From Acanthacorydalis orientalis (lineage: Eukaryota; Arthropoda; Insecta; Megaloptera; Corydalidae): a stretch of 64,000 nt of DNA. The position numbers were made by a program, and so were the translations under genes. Below, piece by piece: positions 37,640-49,929 of this stretch. Under the pieces are notes generated by a model, which did no database searches, was not told the DNA's origin, and saw only the letters and a program-made list of their open reading frames with translations. Within the stretch, counting starts at the first letter, position 1. The number at the start of each line of letters is the position of its first letter. The stretch is taken from assembly GCA_034766995.1 (NCBI GenBank), contig CM068314.1, positions 36,996,708-37,060,707 of the forward strand, in the 5' to 3' direction.

Positions 37640-38168
37640 CAAAAAATGCACACAGTAGTAAAGTTTACACTTCGCTCAACAGAAATTCCTATTCAAGTCA
37701 CAATCCGAAACGACAACAGCTACCGACACTACAACAGTAAGGGATGGCCACCACCATCGTCATCTCTTACCGGGAGGCAGCAAAGAGGTAAACGTACACA
37801 AGACAATATGCACACAGAGTGCCTCTGTCCGGCGATATCCTTTCATATTTTATCTGTCTCGCTGGCAAGTACAAACGTGCAGGCAGCAAATGAACATTCA
37901 GATAAAATGTCTGCCGCACGTGACGCAGCGAGACCAATTAACAAACTTTCCATCTTATTCCCGTCGTATTTTTCGTTCTTACATCATTCCCACATTTCTT
38001 CGTCACTATTTTATGTGTAATCTTCAAGTACAATTATCTGCCCGTCATGGCTGTGTCGACATGTTCCTACTAGCGAAACAAAGAGCGTGGAACGAATAGA
38101 TGGCCGGTATCGCACATGCAAGAGGAACATTTTATTTTATTAATTCCCGGAATATAACTCTTAATACA
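37640..38168 (+). promoter_or_regulatory. GC-rich island, candidate promoter / 5' UTR
   Basis: About 530 bp near 43% GC with CCGCACGTGACGC (CACGTG E-box, 37915-37927), CACCACCATCGTCATC and several CpGs. A 124-residue frame (37646-38020) is Ser/His-rich without a known domain. The island leads directly into the ATG...GTAAGT candidate exon at 38169-38221. Confidence 0.33.
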
Positions 38169-38221
38169 ATGGCGTCTCGAAATTGGGTAATAGAGGTACA
38201 GAAATATAGCAATAATAAAAC
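38169..38221 (+). CDS. Candidate first coding exon ending at a strong donor
   Basis: An ATG in a favourable context (ATACAATGG) opens a frame of 17 codons plus 2 bases (MASRNWVIEV..., ending NNK plus AC). It runs directly into GTAAGTATC at 38222, a near-consensus 5' splice site. It sits at the 3' edge of a GC-rich island (37640-38170) that has the character of a promoter or 5' UTR. The peptide is too short to identify and no following exon was found. It would be transcribed opposite to the exon at 46.6-47.4 kb. GTAAGT occurs by chance many times in 64 kb, so this stays a candidate. Confidence 0.28.
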
Positions 38222-39049
38222 GTAAGTATCTTCCTTCACTCATATAACGCAGTCGTTAGAGACTACTTAAAAGTCTTACACGGACAAGATTTATTATATA
38301 TTTTTACAAAGTTACAAAAAAATAAAATAAACAGCGAGAAACTTTCTTACGATATCAACGAATAACTTCGAAGCATCGAAGTTTGAATTTCAATTTTTTC
38401 GAATGAGAACTTGGTACTTATCGCCTGCATCGTAAGAAACGCTTTCGAACATATATACTCGCCTGCACTATTTTAAGAAAAACATATCACGTAAGAAGTA
38501 AGACGGTCATGGTAGTTGAACAAACAATTTTACATAAGTAATCTAGGATTATGCACGACATGAATACCGAATTACCATTTAGAGAAATCAATATATCAAA
38601 AACTAATCATCGGCTATTTGTTAGTGAATTTCTGTGATGAATGTAAATTTAGATTATACGCTCGTTATTGTATTATCATCACCACAATAAAAAAATTGAA
38701 CAACGAAACGATATAATTAATCCATGAATTTATTATGAAAAAAGGTGAATCTTTTTTCGATTCAAATCAATAACATTTAAACTCTGCAATTATTAATACA
38801 AATAAAAATAAATTACTTTTTAAATAAATTATATAGAGACTATTTTAGTGTCTCAAAAAAAGAAAAAAATAGAGATAATACTTTTAGAATGATAACAAAT
38901 AAACATAAAATATATTTTTCTTACTGATTTATACATCTCTAAATAAAAAGATCAACTTTCTGTTAATTTACTTACTTCTACCAGTATAGTAAAAATAAGT
39001 TTTCAAGAACCATGATCAAGCTGTCTCAATTCATTTTAATCATAAAAAG
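38222..39049. other. AT-rich non-coding stretch
   Basis: GC declines gradually to about 38650; nothing else seen. Confidence 0.55.
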
Positions 39050-39430
39050 CGAATGATCAACAATAAATGGTGCATTGATATGTTACGATATAAACAAAAC
39101 TCGGAAATTCGATCGATAAGAAGAAGAAAGTTTTTTTTACAAGGAGTAATCTTGTTTTTGAACGAAAATGGACGACCTCACTTGGTCAATCACAGAAACG
39201 AGACACTCGAACAATTGAATTTCGAAGTGCTAACATCCACTTTATAGTCCAGACTTGTCGGGATGTGACTATTTTCTTTTCAATCCAATGAAAGAAACTT
39301 TAAGAGACTAACATTTTTTTGATAACAAAGCAGAAAAAAAGCGATGCAAGATTTTTTGATAATGCACAGTGTGTACTTTTTATAAGAGTATATAGAAGTT
39401 ATCAAAAAGGATAAGTCAAATCTAAAGAAA
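39050..39430 (+). mobile_element. Mariner transposase fragment (second catalytic region)
   Basis: The plus-strand frame contains WCIDMLRYKQNSEIRSIRRR, GVILFLNENGRPHLVNH and ETLEQLNFEVL. This parallels the mariner segment Y-x-x-L-x-x-L ... KRR ... GV-LLHDNARPH ... TLE-L-FEVL. After a frameshift, YSPDLSGCDYFLFNPMKETL corresponds to YSPDLAPCDYHLF with its KE-L continuation, and decays after about 39330. The HDNARPH motif reads NENGRPH, so the aspartate of the catalytic site is a glutamate here. Stops and frameshifts make it inactive. No terminal repeats were found. Its motifs fit a SETMAR/Mos-type relative rather than the copy at 62 kb. Confidence 0.75.
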
Positions 39431-39509
39431 AAGACGAAGAATTAAGAACGAGAGAAATTAATGTTTTAGAACTTGAGATGTATAAATTTGTTTTTTTTTT
39501 ATAAATTGA

Positions 39510-39512
<3 letters not shown>

Positions 39513-39561
<49 letters not shown>
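39513..39561. repeat. (TA)n microsatellite
   Basis: About 24 units, 80 bp after the mariner fragment. Short arrays follow at 40486-40502, 40802-40819 and 41772-41788. Confidence 0.97.
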
Positions 39562-39563
<2 letters not shown>

Positions 39564-39939
39564 GTCCTAAGTAGTAACATTATAATAGATAATATAGGAC
39601 ATTAAGTAATTTGTCATGAATTTTAATACAATTCTAAGATATTGTTAATATGAAAAGAGTATAGCATATATTTAACAAGCGCTGACAATAATTGTTTTGA
39701 AAATATTTTTTATGCAATTAACTTTAGAAGGTTATTTAAATGGATATAACTATCTCAAAACTCTGCATGTATTATAATCTATACAATATGGTTCCCATTT
39801 ACTTTATTTATTTTTAGGTAGTTTACATTTCACCGTTATCGGTCCTTATAACGGAATTTTAATAAATAGTAATGTCTCAATGAATTTTTAATTGACTACA
39901 AAGTCGATTCATATCGATTACTAATCAACTCTGATCTCA

Positions 39940-40160
39940 GATTAGAGTCGGGAAAATCAAACGAGATCATATATTTAAAAATATGCATTCGCATGTTTCT
40001 GTAAAACGTCAAACGTCTTACACGCCAGTAATGATAATCAGGTCGGCTTTGACCGGTTTAAATATTCGCCTGGTCTCCGGCAATTGTAACAGAATGATAC
40101 TTATAAGCTAGTTTATTGAGTTCCGTTCACTCGCGTGTAAACGAATGACCTTTCGACGAC
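39940..40160. promoter_or_regulatory. GC-elevated island
   Basis: GGTCGGCTTTGACCGGTTTA includes a GACCGGTTT sequence resembling a Grainyhead-type site, then CGCCTGGTCTCCGGC. Possible regulatory module; motif match is by eye. Confidence 0.25.
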
Positions 40161-42287
40161 AAAAAAGGATATTATGCATCTATAAACCTGATAATAATAC
40201 GAAAATAACACGAATACACAGATGTGTATAATAATAAAAGTAATACACGAACTCACTTAAATGCCTTCCACACTTAGGATGCATAAGTAAGATTACAGTA
40301 AGATACTTCAACATTGGATGCTTATAATAAACAATAAGAGTTTATGTAACATTTTGAAGAGAATCTTTTATTAATATTTAACACTCATTACAATATTAAA
40401 CTGAATTTGTAATTAATATAATTCTTTATAAACATATACATAACAGAAAAAAGATGCATACATACAAACAAACATACATGCATGCATATATATATATATA
40501 TATTGTAGATGTATGATTATGGTTGTCGTGTGAGTAAACAACAAAACAAAAACCGAAAATCAATAAGACTATAATAACTTCCTGAAAATATTTATCAATC
40601 TAAGGTTCATCAACATTAACACAGTTACATAAAACTTAATAAACGCTCACATATTCTAAAAAAGTTGATCTATCAAAAAATAAATAGAAATCAAAAACAA
40701 TATAACCAATATTTATAATTTTTTAAAAACATTAATTTAAAAACAATTTTCGATTTATAAATATGTTTTTTTAATAAAAAAATAAATAGCAACTATTTAC
40801 TTATATATATATATATATAATACATTCTTTCACATTTTTATATAGAAAAGTATCATTCAAATAGAAGAGTTCTTATATTACGAGAACAAATACGTCGTAT
40901 AGATATTAATGTATAGATATTTGCAGTTGTGAAGAAAATAAAAGCACACATTGTTTTGAAACTTGACATTTTAAGAAAGCTTTAAATACTCAAGTGTCGA
41001 TACAATAAAAAGTAATAAAATTTTATAGAAATAATCGAAACATTTCATACAATACTAAGTCTAAGAAATTGACTGAATGTTTCGAATAAAAAGTGAAGCG
41101 ACAATCTTTATATTAGACTTATCAACTTTACTGTATTCAATAACTTCTTAGTATTGAAATGATAGGAAATATTGCTCATAAATTTATACGTAATATTTAT
41201 TGCAAAATATCCATAAACACCATTCAGAAAAATAAAAATAGCAATTTACAAATGAAAATGTTTCTGTGGAAGAAATAAAAAAACATAAATACCATTTATA
41301 GTGTAAATAGCATAACATTTGTTAAGTACAAAACAAGAAAAGAAATAAAAAGAGCAGTTAAAACTTCTTTCAGCAAATGTTATATAGCATCACACTTCAC
41401 AAAAAAGATAAGCAACGAAATGGAGGATTTACGATGGAGATACATAAAATTAAAACTTTTCCAAGAGCATCTTCACTCAAAACTATACACTACAATCACA
41501 AGATCACTACTTCCTTCTTCATAAATAAACAAAGCAGTTAATGTCGTTCACTTAATTCGATTTTATTGTTTTATACGATAGCTGTCTCCAAAAGACATTT
41601 TTACTACCTATAATTTTATTGGAATTTAAATATTTTTTTCATATTAAAATATATAAAATCATGAACAACAACGATAAAAATGATCCTAAGAATAGAAGTG
41701 AAATAAACAGCTACAAACTATCACTAAGTTTTCTTGAAACATTAATTATTCGAAAGGAATTTTAAGAAAAAATATATATATATATATAAATAAATAATTC
41801 ACAATGTTATTTATAACGCAGAAAATATTTAAATATTTTATAATCATTAAAGGTGAAAAGATTAATGTATAATCATTGTTAATTGAATTTATTTTTAAAC
41901 ATTTGAAATTATTACTACTATAGTAAAATACTCTACAATCATTTGTTTACATATAAATATTCAAATTGTTCAATAATGCTTTCTTTATTCTATGCGAACT
42001 ATTAAAGAGATAGCTATTAGAATATAATTTCATCAATATGTACTTTTTAGTACAAAATAAGAAAAATAATAATTCTTGATAAAAATAAATGCGAACAAAA
42101 CTACATTACTTATTTCTCAAGTTAGTTTCTTGTAAAAGTAGATGGAAATTATTCCCAAAAATCCAAAATTATCATTCTTTTTAAGTTCTAGCGCTTCTGT
42201 AGAAAGCTGAATATTTAGCAAGTAAAGTTTGGATAAATACTTGAGAAACGTAAAGTCAAATGTCAAAACAAATCATTAAATAAATAT

Positions 42288-42340
<53 letters not shown>

Positions 42341-43069
42341 ATGAATTTTTTTTATTAGTTTCCTCTTTTTTATTAGTTTGTTGACTTCAAAAACTGTGAA
42401 CTCAGATTTAATGTTAATTGGAGAATATACTTGATTACCATTTGTTACTAACGGTTTATTTCTCATGCTGTTTACATTTTTTTTTAAAAAAACAATTTCT
42501 AATTTATGAATTAAAATAAAGTATGAATTTAATAAAACCTTCTATTTACAATGTTTATGTGAATGCATAAAATTGTTAATTTTCAATGGTTTGGAAGAAA
42601 CTGAATTAATATTGCATTACAAAAAAAGAAGTAAGCAATTTGTAGTATTCAAATGAATACTTTTTAACTATAAATATTATTCATAAACTTAATACTGAGT
42701 CTAAGTTATAGCAGTGAGTAGTATATGTAATATATATGAGGATATGTATATGTGAGTAGTATATGTAAAATTTTATCGTCAATGATAAATATATTAAAAA
42801 AGTTAGTATAATCTTTTATTATATATATACATGTATATATATATATACATACATTCAAAATATGAAAGAATCTTTATATATAACTAAAATATATTAAAAT
42901 ACGGAACAATAAATTGTGGCAATATTCTACAGTTTACCCTGCGCTTCCACCACTTAAATAATCCTGTTTATATGCATAGTTCCTTATTCTAAAAATAAAC
43001 AATGTTTCTATACGTAAGCAAAAAATCAATTCAAATTAAAAAACGAATATAAGACATTTAAAATTCAGT
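40161..43069. other. AT-rich non-coding stretch
   Basis: Several short (TA)n arrays and a local repeat of GTGAGTAGTATATGTAA-like sequence at 42714-42768. No gene supported. Confidence 0.55.
42292..42334. repeat. (TA)n microsatellite
   Basis: About 21 units. Smaller arrays lie at 42819-42847 (broken by ACATG), 45884-45910 and 46102-46129. Confidence 0.95.
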
Positions 43070-43390
43070 AAAAACTTCAAAGAATACAAAGTAGCGAATG
43101 GAAAATAGGGCAATAAAATGAACAGCCCACCAACCGGAAACACATCGTTATAAATAGCATAGTATAAATAGGAACGTTGGTAAAAAAAATCATTCGCGAA
43201 TGGTCTTTCGTTATTAAAAGTGTAAATGAATTCAGAAAACTTGTAGTAAAATTGTTTTTAATAACACGATATTTACTTATGGCGTCGTTTACGCTTTTCT
43301 CGTGCAATATTTTCAATTTAACCGGCTGCAAAATGCACTGTACTGCTGCACTTAAATTGCAATTAAACAGAATACATGAAAACATGTGAC
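43070..43390. promoter_or_regulatory. GC-elevated island
   Basis: Open frames run on both strands (43077-43385 minus, 43177-43389 plus) with no recognisable domain. Low stop density on both strands suggests composition rather than coding. Confidence 0.22.
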
Positions 43391-44399
43391 TGTACGATAC
43401 TAAAAAAATTCACTCGGTCATTAGTTAAAATAAATTACTTACATTTTCGAAATGGCCATATATTACAAAAACTTTAATACTTGTCTTGATTTATATGAAC
43501 GATTCTGCAATGATACCACTTGCTATAAAAACACGCGATTTTCTTTTTTTAAAAAAAAACTATTGTACTTTCTGGATAACATTATTTCTGTACTACAATA
43601 CTTCAATTAAACCAAATTATTTGATTATTAAAAAAATATTTGAAATTACACTATTTCATTGGCAGGTTGGATATGTTAATATATAATTCAATATTTGCTG
43701 TAATAATATATTACTTAGACTTAAGTTTAAAGAAAATGTATTATTTAATCTCAACTCAATCCATCTATAACTAATTTTCATTTTTATCTTATATTCTACC
43801 ATACCTTTTTATATTTGTAAGCCTTAACACTAAATATATATTATTTATTTTGATATTTTAAAATATATTTTTAAGGTTTTTAAAGTGAAATATTAAAAAA
43901 AATAAAACCGTTGAAAAATTAGTAAATTTTACATTAAAATTTTCTTTTTAAAAATGTAGAATTAAAATCATAAAAACGGCTTCAAAATGTATTAAACTAC
44001 ATGTTTATGATTTCTAAGCATTCAAATTATGATTATAACTTCATTGAAAAACATTTTCAGAATTACAGAAATATATTACAATAATTACATATACGAAGTA
44101 TACATTTTTAATCATTTAAGATTTTTTTCAAAACACAACATTCAAGTTATTTTTCAACAGAAGTTAAATAATTACTAAATTGTAACTTAAATTGTTTATC
44201 AAGTAACGATTACATGTCTGTCTGTATATATAAACATAAAAGTCTGCAACGTCGGTTAAATGTTAACAAAAAATGAAAATAAAATGTTAATATTTTGTTA
44301 AATTCTATAAAAAATGTTTCTGTGCAAATTACTTCTATAAAGTGCAAACATTAAAAGTATGAATAAAGTTTGTTACTGGAACATCTGTATAATGATGGA
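43391..44399. other. AT-rich non-coding stretch
   Basis: Nothing supported. Confidence 0.6.
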
Positions 44400-45010
44400 T
44401 CACGATAATACGTTCACAAGTGTATCACATCTCATCTTACTTCAATAAAAATAATTTCTTCGCGAATAAAAGTGAAAAGTTGACTGTATCAACTAGAAAC
44501 ACAAGAAGCGAGCGCCCTCGTATCCTAAAAATACTCGCAATCCGATGTGAAAATTCAATGTAAAAAAGCACCGACGGATAATTTTCCAGCTGAAGTGTAT
44601 TTACGTTGCGTGAGACTCTGTTTACATTCACTACGTTTTCCACACAAATACAATATAACTTGGCAGAGTAGCAGAGTTGCATAAATATTGTTTTTATGGT
44701 ATGCGAGTTAATGGCGTTTCAGGTTTATATTTCAGCACAAAAATGGCCCGGAGACAGGTTATTTTAATGAAAAAGTATACTATAATTTGCAGATAAATTA
44801 AATACACGGACAGTATGGAAGCACGGAATACATGAACAAGTAAAATTGTTCGCCAGACTACGTGTTTACTGTACGTACATGTTTTAAGGCAACGTACACA
44901 TCAAAAATAACGGAAACAAGTAACGATGAGACATCATCCACACAATGCACCGCCAAATAAATGAAATTTGCACGATAGCCGAGGTTCGATTCGGAAACTT
45001 TACAAAATTA
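44400..45010. promoter_or_regulatory. GC-elevated island
   Basis: About 600 bp containing GCGAGCGCCCTCG, AAATGGCCCGGAGACAGG and CCGAGGTTCGATTCGG. The last resembles a tRNA B box but has no A box before it. Located 1.6-2.2 kb downstream of the coding exon; possible intronic enhancer. Confidence 0.28.
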
Positions 45011-45879
45011 TTACATTTTGTAAAATGAAAAGTTGAATACTATACATTTCTTTTTTCAAAATAAGAAATATTACATTCTGTCGAGTGGTGTAGTTATTTT
45101 TATGAATCCTTATATAATACTATATATCATATATGATTTGATCATTTGCATATTATGATAATCAAAAATATTTCCACTATTTTACTGAAATAAAACGAAT
45201 ATATAAGTTTTTCGTGTAAGTTGTTAGAAAAAATATCATTTTTTAGTTTTAAAAGATTAACTTTTAAAAAATTACTATATAATTATAAATGACTGCAAAT
45301 GTGCAATTTTATTATTAAATATGAAAACCAGAAAATGTTAACAATTATTTGTAAATCTATTTTTTTTAAAAAAAAATGGGAAATATTATAAATAGGGGAA
45401 AAGTAATGGCTTTCACTTAGTTTGAGAACATAAAAAAATTGATAATTTCTAATTTAAACCGTGATCTGGTTATAAAAAAAAGAAAAAGTAACAATACGCG
45501 TAAAATAAGTAAAATATATTGACTATGAATGTATATTATGACTTAATAGAAGTTGATAATAAATAACTATCTATCTTAAAGTATGAAAATGATGATCAAA
45601 AACTTAATTAACATAGCAGATTAATAGTTACATAAACTAAACAATACAGACATATATTTGTGTGATAGGACAATATGTAAATTGTTAATGGATGTTTTTG
45701 ACGTACAAAAATTTGACGTAAAAGAATTAATTTGAAAGATTTAAAATTTGTTTATAATATTTTGATTAATATAAAATTTTAAAAAAATGGTAAGAAAGTA
45801 TACAATAAAATTAATAAAATTATCTACTTCTAATTAAAAAAATTCAACAAATTTACTCATACTATATATTAATTAAATG

Positions 45880-45910
<31 letters not shown>

Positions 45911-46095
45911 AACAGACAGAATAAAATAGAAACTATTGACAGCTTAATCAAAAACAATATTTCCTACAAACGACTATTTTATATTTATATTACTACTATA
46001 AATAATATTTGTAAATTCAAATGGCACATTTCTTCGGGGATTTATTTTATAATATAAGTGAAAAACATCATTATATTCATTAATGTAGCTGTGTG

Positions 46096-46129
<34 letters not shown>

Positions 46130-46590
46130 CTATAGACATAAGATAGATTAAAAACTAATTTGTCTAAATGTCAAATAAACCTATTTTAAACAATTAATTT
46201 TTTTCTAAACACTACTATATAATTACTTTAAATGTTTACATTATTATAATTTAATGTTAATAAAGTAAAAATATGATAAATTTGTCATTAATTACCTCAA
46301 TGCTAATTATACATAAACTGTCCAACTAATAAAAAAAACTGTCCAACTGATAAATAAACTTTTAGCTAAATTAAAAACAATCGAGAATTTTATGAACGTG
46401 AATAAACATCAATGAATATTTATTGAAGGGCTAAATATAGTTTTAGTAAAATGTAAAGAAATGACTTCTTTATAAAAACGATAACAACCGAGTAATTATT
46501 TTCATTAGAAATCATTGGAATGTAGAGGGTTAGATAGCCACCATCACATAATGGAATCGTAACAATATAACAAACGTACGCATCCTCTAG
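45011..46590. other. AT-rich stretch downstream of the coding exon
   Basis: Inferred intron. Contains two (TA)n arrays and an imperfect 17-20 bp tandem duplication (AAACTGTCCAACT..., 46315-46352). Confidence 0.5.
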
Positions 46591-46645
46591 TTGACAAAAA
46601 AACAACTTACACGGCCTGAAAAGAATAACGTGAAAAAGCACTCAC
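46591..46645 (-). promoter_or_regulatory. Tandem 5' splice sites after the coding exon
   Basis: The exon ends at a GTGAGT donor (46640-46645). Exactly 35 nt further in the minus direction is a second strong donor, GTAAGT. Between them lies TTATTCTTTTCAG, which looks like an acceptor, followed by only five bases (GCCGT). Using the second donor would add 35 nt and shift the frame. Whether either the second donor or the internal AG is used cannot be told from the sequence. Confidence 0.35.
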
Positions 46646-47428
46646 CACTTCCGAGAGGCGCGCATGCCATCACAGCACCCGTAACGGCTGGAGAACCCTT
46701 AACACAATTCCCTTGTGGGGTATCCACGTCAACCTCCGTCTTCATAGCTTCGTCCACGTGTCCTTCTTGCACACCGACAACCTGTACATCATCTTCAAGA
46801 ACAACGCTTTGTCCTTGATCATCACTACCACCTCCTGTCTGATGAATCAAAATATGTCCTCCGGCATTATCGTTTTGATTATCGTTCACAGCACTTGTGT
46901 ATAATAATATCGGGCCGGAGTTTTCTAATCGTTTAACGGACTGAAGTAGTATGTGTTGTTGACCCGTATTATCACCGGAAATTTGAAAAATTTGACCGAA
47001 CGTCTGACCTAAAGTTCGTTCATCTACGGCACTATTATCACACAAGGATATTATACTCCCATTATGTAATTGAACGCTGTTATCATCACATGTCTGTAGT
47101 ATGAGTTGACCGTGCGTGGTGTTGGTTCGTGCACCACGCAGTAAAATGATACTATTGCCATTCAGTTCAGCAGGTTGTGTGGCAGCAGTCAACAGGGTTG
47201 GTGATTCGTTGATATTTGCATTAGAAATTGTTCTCACGATTGTGCCATTAGAGTCTATGAATGCGGTTGTGGTGCCGGGGTTTGTTGATGCCACGGATGT
47301 TGCTGGTTTATTGCTTGTTGAACCATTTCCAGTACCTTGTGTCACAGTCATAGAAGATGATTGCTGAGAATTATTTGGATCGGGTGGATGATTTCCCTGA
47401 TTTGTGGTGTTGTTGTCATTAGCAGGGC
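46646..47428 (-). CDS. Internal coding exon of a probable transcription regulator (low-complexity region)
   Basis: This is the only convincing coding exon in the window: 783 bp, markedly GC-richer than its surroundings. Minus-strand reading gives an acceptor (TTATTGCAG) just before 47428 and a GTGAGT donor just after 46646. The exon starts with two bases that finish a split codon and ends with the first base of another, so both introns are phase 1. The 260 complete codons are open. The first ~45 residues are Asn/Pro/Gln/Ser/Thr-rich. Hydrophobic strings such as SIILLRG, QLILQTC, QIFQISG, HILLQS and ILLYTS follow, then HILIHQTGGG, an acidic stretch (VVLEDDVQVV) and MKTEVDVD, which fits the SUMO consensus. 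The composition resembles Q/N-rich activation regions of metazoan transcription factors. No DNA-binding domain is present and I do not recognise the family. The first Met (47349-47351) is internal, not a proven start. Confidence 0.85.
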
Positions 47429-48472
47429 CTGCAATAAATTAATAAAACTGTTAGCAAATTTACAAACCTAAAATATAAATGCAGATAATAAGTAGAAAAT
47501 AACACTTCATCTCATTAACAATAACATCAATAGATATGTAAAAGATATATTTGAAAAAATATCGATCGGGTTATAATAAAATGATATTACAAATTAAGAA
47601 AATTATATACAATTTATTAATCTTACATTAGACGATAGAGCTTTTGTCTATTTACTAACTTTATAGATGGTGTTATGTGATATCTCGATTTAATGCCTCT
47701 TATTTGTGGGTAAAAGAATAAATAAATGAAATATTATGTATGTGTGTGTGTGTATATAAATATATATATATATAAACCACCAAAAACTACAACTTGAAAA
47801 ATTGAAAGAAAGAAATCAGATTTCACCGATGTTTTACAAAGCATTCGTAAAATAATACAAAAATCCATACCCTTCGAAATAGCATATGAGACATTTATAA
47901 ATGTGTTTTAAATTGTGCATATGAAAAATCATATGTACAAAGAAGTAAATCACAAAGAGTGAATAAAATATAAAATGCATGTTTGTGTTGACATTGTTGA
48001 TAAAATACGTAACCAGGAAAATAGATCACTTACAAGCAAACCTCTTTATCAATTCAAATAAAACTCAATTTAAATATAAACGTCATAAAGTTTGTGTCTG
48101 AAACTCGACAGGGCTTTTCCAAAAGTGTCTACATAAGCAGCTGTATGTATATGTATAAAATATATACTTATAATATGAATGTATGTATATATATATATAT
48201 ACGAAAATCAAAACCATACAAAATGAACAAAGGAACATGTAATAATGGAAGAAAAACTTATTCGGTCTTTGTTGTTTTAAAATGAATAATTTGCATTTAT
48301 TTGTATTAAACACACAGTTATATACCACGTGTATATATATATATATATATATATATGTAATGTACATATGTACTATTTAGATTTCTTTTTCTACTGAATC
48401 ATAATAATTTAAATTGTGGCATGACACAGTTGAAAATTCCGTTTGACAAAAACAAAAAAAAACTCCAAAAGA
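47429..48472. other. AT-rich stretch upstream of the coding exon
   Basis: Inferred intron. Short TG and TA microsatellites only. Confidence 0.5.
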
Positions 48473-48475
48473 TTA

Positions 48476-48625
48476 AAGATTAAAAATATTATAGTAGGCC
48501 GCACTTTGTAAGAAGTGCTCTTTAAACAGCTGATATAAATCAAACACATGTTTCTTGCGGCACAAAGAAATAGTTTTCTGGCACGGTTTACCAAACACAA
48601 ATGGCGGAAATCGATTGTTACATTC
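48476..48625 (-). CDS. Candidate coding exon or transposon-derived fragment, product unknown
   Basis: On the minus strand a pyrimidine-rich acceptor (TTTTTTTCAACAG) is followed by 50 open codons starting ECNNRFPPFVFG and ending at a stop at 48473-48475. Codons such as CCG, GTG, TGC, CGC, CAG and GCG make it GC-richer than the DNA around it, and the residues (KPCQK, LCRKKHVFDLYQLF) look like a folded protein. It lies 1.05 kb upstream of the 46646-47428 exon on the same strand. It ends in a stop and shows no good donor before it, so it cannot simply be the preceding exon of that gene. It could be the last exon of another transcript, an alternative terminal exon, or a relic of a mobile element. 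I do not recognise the sequence. Confidence 0.3.
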
Positions 48626-48668
48626 CTGTTGAAAAAAATATGTGTGTACAGATAGACATAAATACACT

Positions 48669-48676
<8 letters not shown>

Positions 48677-48709
<33 letters not shown>
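48677..48709. repeat. (TA)n microsatellite
   Basis: About 16 units just upstream (minus-strand sense) of the 48476-48625 candidate exon. Short arrays also lie at 47761-47773, 48186-48201, 48332-48356 and 48905-48919. Confidence 0.95.
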
Positions 48710-48711
<2 letters not shown>

Positions 48712-49929
48712 GATTTGTATTATATCTTAATCATCCATGAATAATATTTAGAAACTAATTTATTACAAACTAGTTAATAACAACGAAAATATCAACTTAA
48801 AGATGTTAAAACAAAAATACACATAGTTAAAATATATAAAAACATATATTCTCAAAAATTTGCATTAACAAAAATAATGGTTACATACATACATATACAC
48901 GCACATATATATATATATACACATTTGAGTACCTATCCATAAAATAAAAAAAATAATTTTTCACAATAATTCAGTTGAACTCCTGAATTAAAACTTAAAC
49001 ATATTGTAGTTTGTTTCACAAATATATTTAAATGTATTAATTAGTTTTAATTAAGTTCTAACTGACGAAAATTAAAATAAAATAGAAAACTTAAGAAGAA
49101 AACTTATATAAACCGCCCTGACCAAATACTTAAAATTTTGATACATAACAAATGTAAACATTTACCGATATTTCATTTTAATGACATAAAAGTTTCTTGG
49201 TTAATTGTATTTTTCACACTTAATGTTGAATAAAATTCTCAAATTCTGGAGATCCAATCAATTAAGTCACAAAGTTCATGACTGAATTTGTGTTTTTCAG
49301 ATAAGTAAATTACGAATGGATTTAAGTCTTAAAATTTTAATATCACATGTTAGGCTATAAAATGTTAATAAATATAAACTAGATTTAAATTTCAGAAAAC
49401 CAGCTATTAAAATTAATAGTTACATTCACTTCATTTTACAGTAAATGCTAATCAAATTTTTAAATCAAATATCAACAAATTGAACAATTGACAATACTTG
49501 AATATTTCGCGTATATAGGCGTCCCAAAATATTTAAAGATAATAATATAATCAGTTACAAAAATAATATATTTCAGTTTTCATTACGATATTGTTCACAC
49601 AATGTAATCTTCTTTATAAAAAAAGTCTTATTTTACAAATATATGTAATATATTTGTAATTGTGTTTTTTCCAATATTTTCAAATAAAAATTAAACTATT
49701 TGAATACGATAAATACCTACTTGTTGTTAAATCGTTTTTTTTATTAAAATATATGTAATAAACGAAAGGATCTAAAAAACAGCGTAGCACAAAATACCTT
49801 AGATCACAAATCACTCCTTAAACAAAGAAGTAAAATGTATTAAAACGTTCTTAATAATATGACATTTATAAATGCATATTTTTTTCAATGATGCTGTAAT
49901 AAAATCAAACTTCTAATATAATGTTCAAA
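48710..49929. other. AT-rich non-coding stretch
   Basis: Nothing supported apart from a short (TA)n. Confidence 0.6.

Noticed and set aside
37646..38020. 124-residue plus-strand frame as a protein gene
   Set aside because: No domain and no splice sites at its edges; a promoter-like island explains the open frame.
44980..45000. GGTTCGATTCGG as a tRNA B box
   Set aside because: No A box or pairing stems upstream, and the final bases do not fit a T-arm.
46591..46904. Plus-strand frames opposite the coding exon (also 47116-47367)
   Set aside because: Shadows of the minus-strand exon, which alone has splice sites and consistent codon use.
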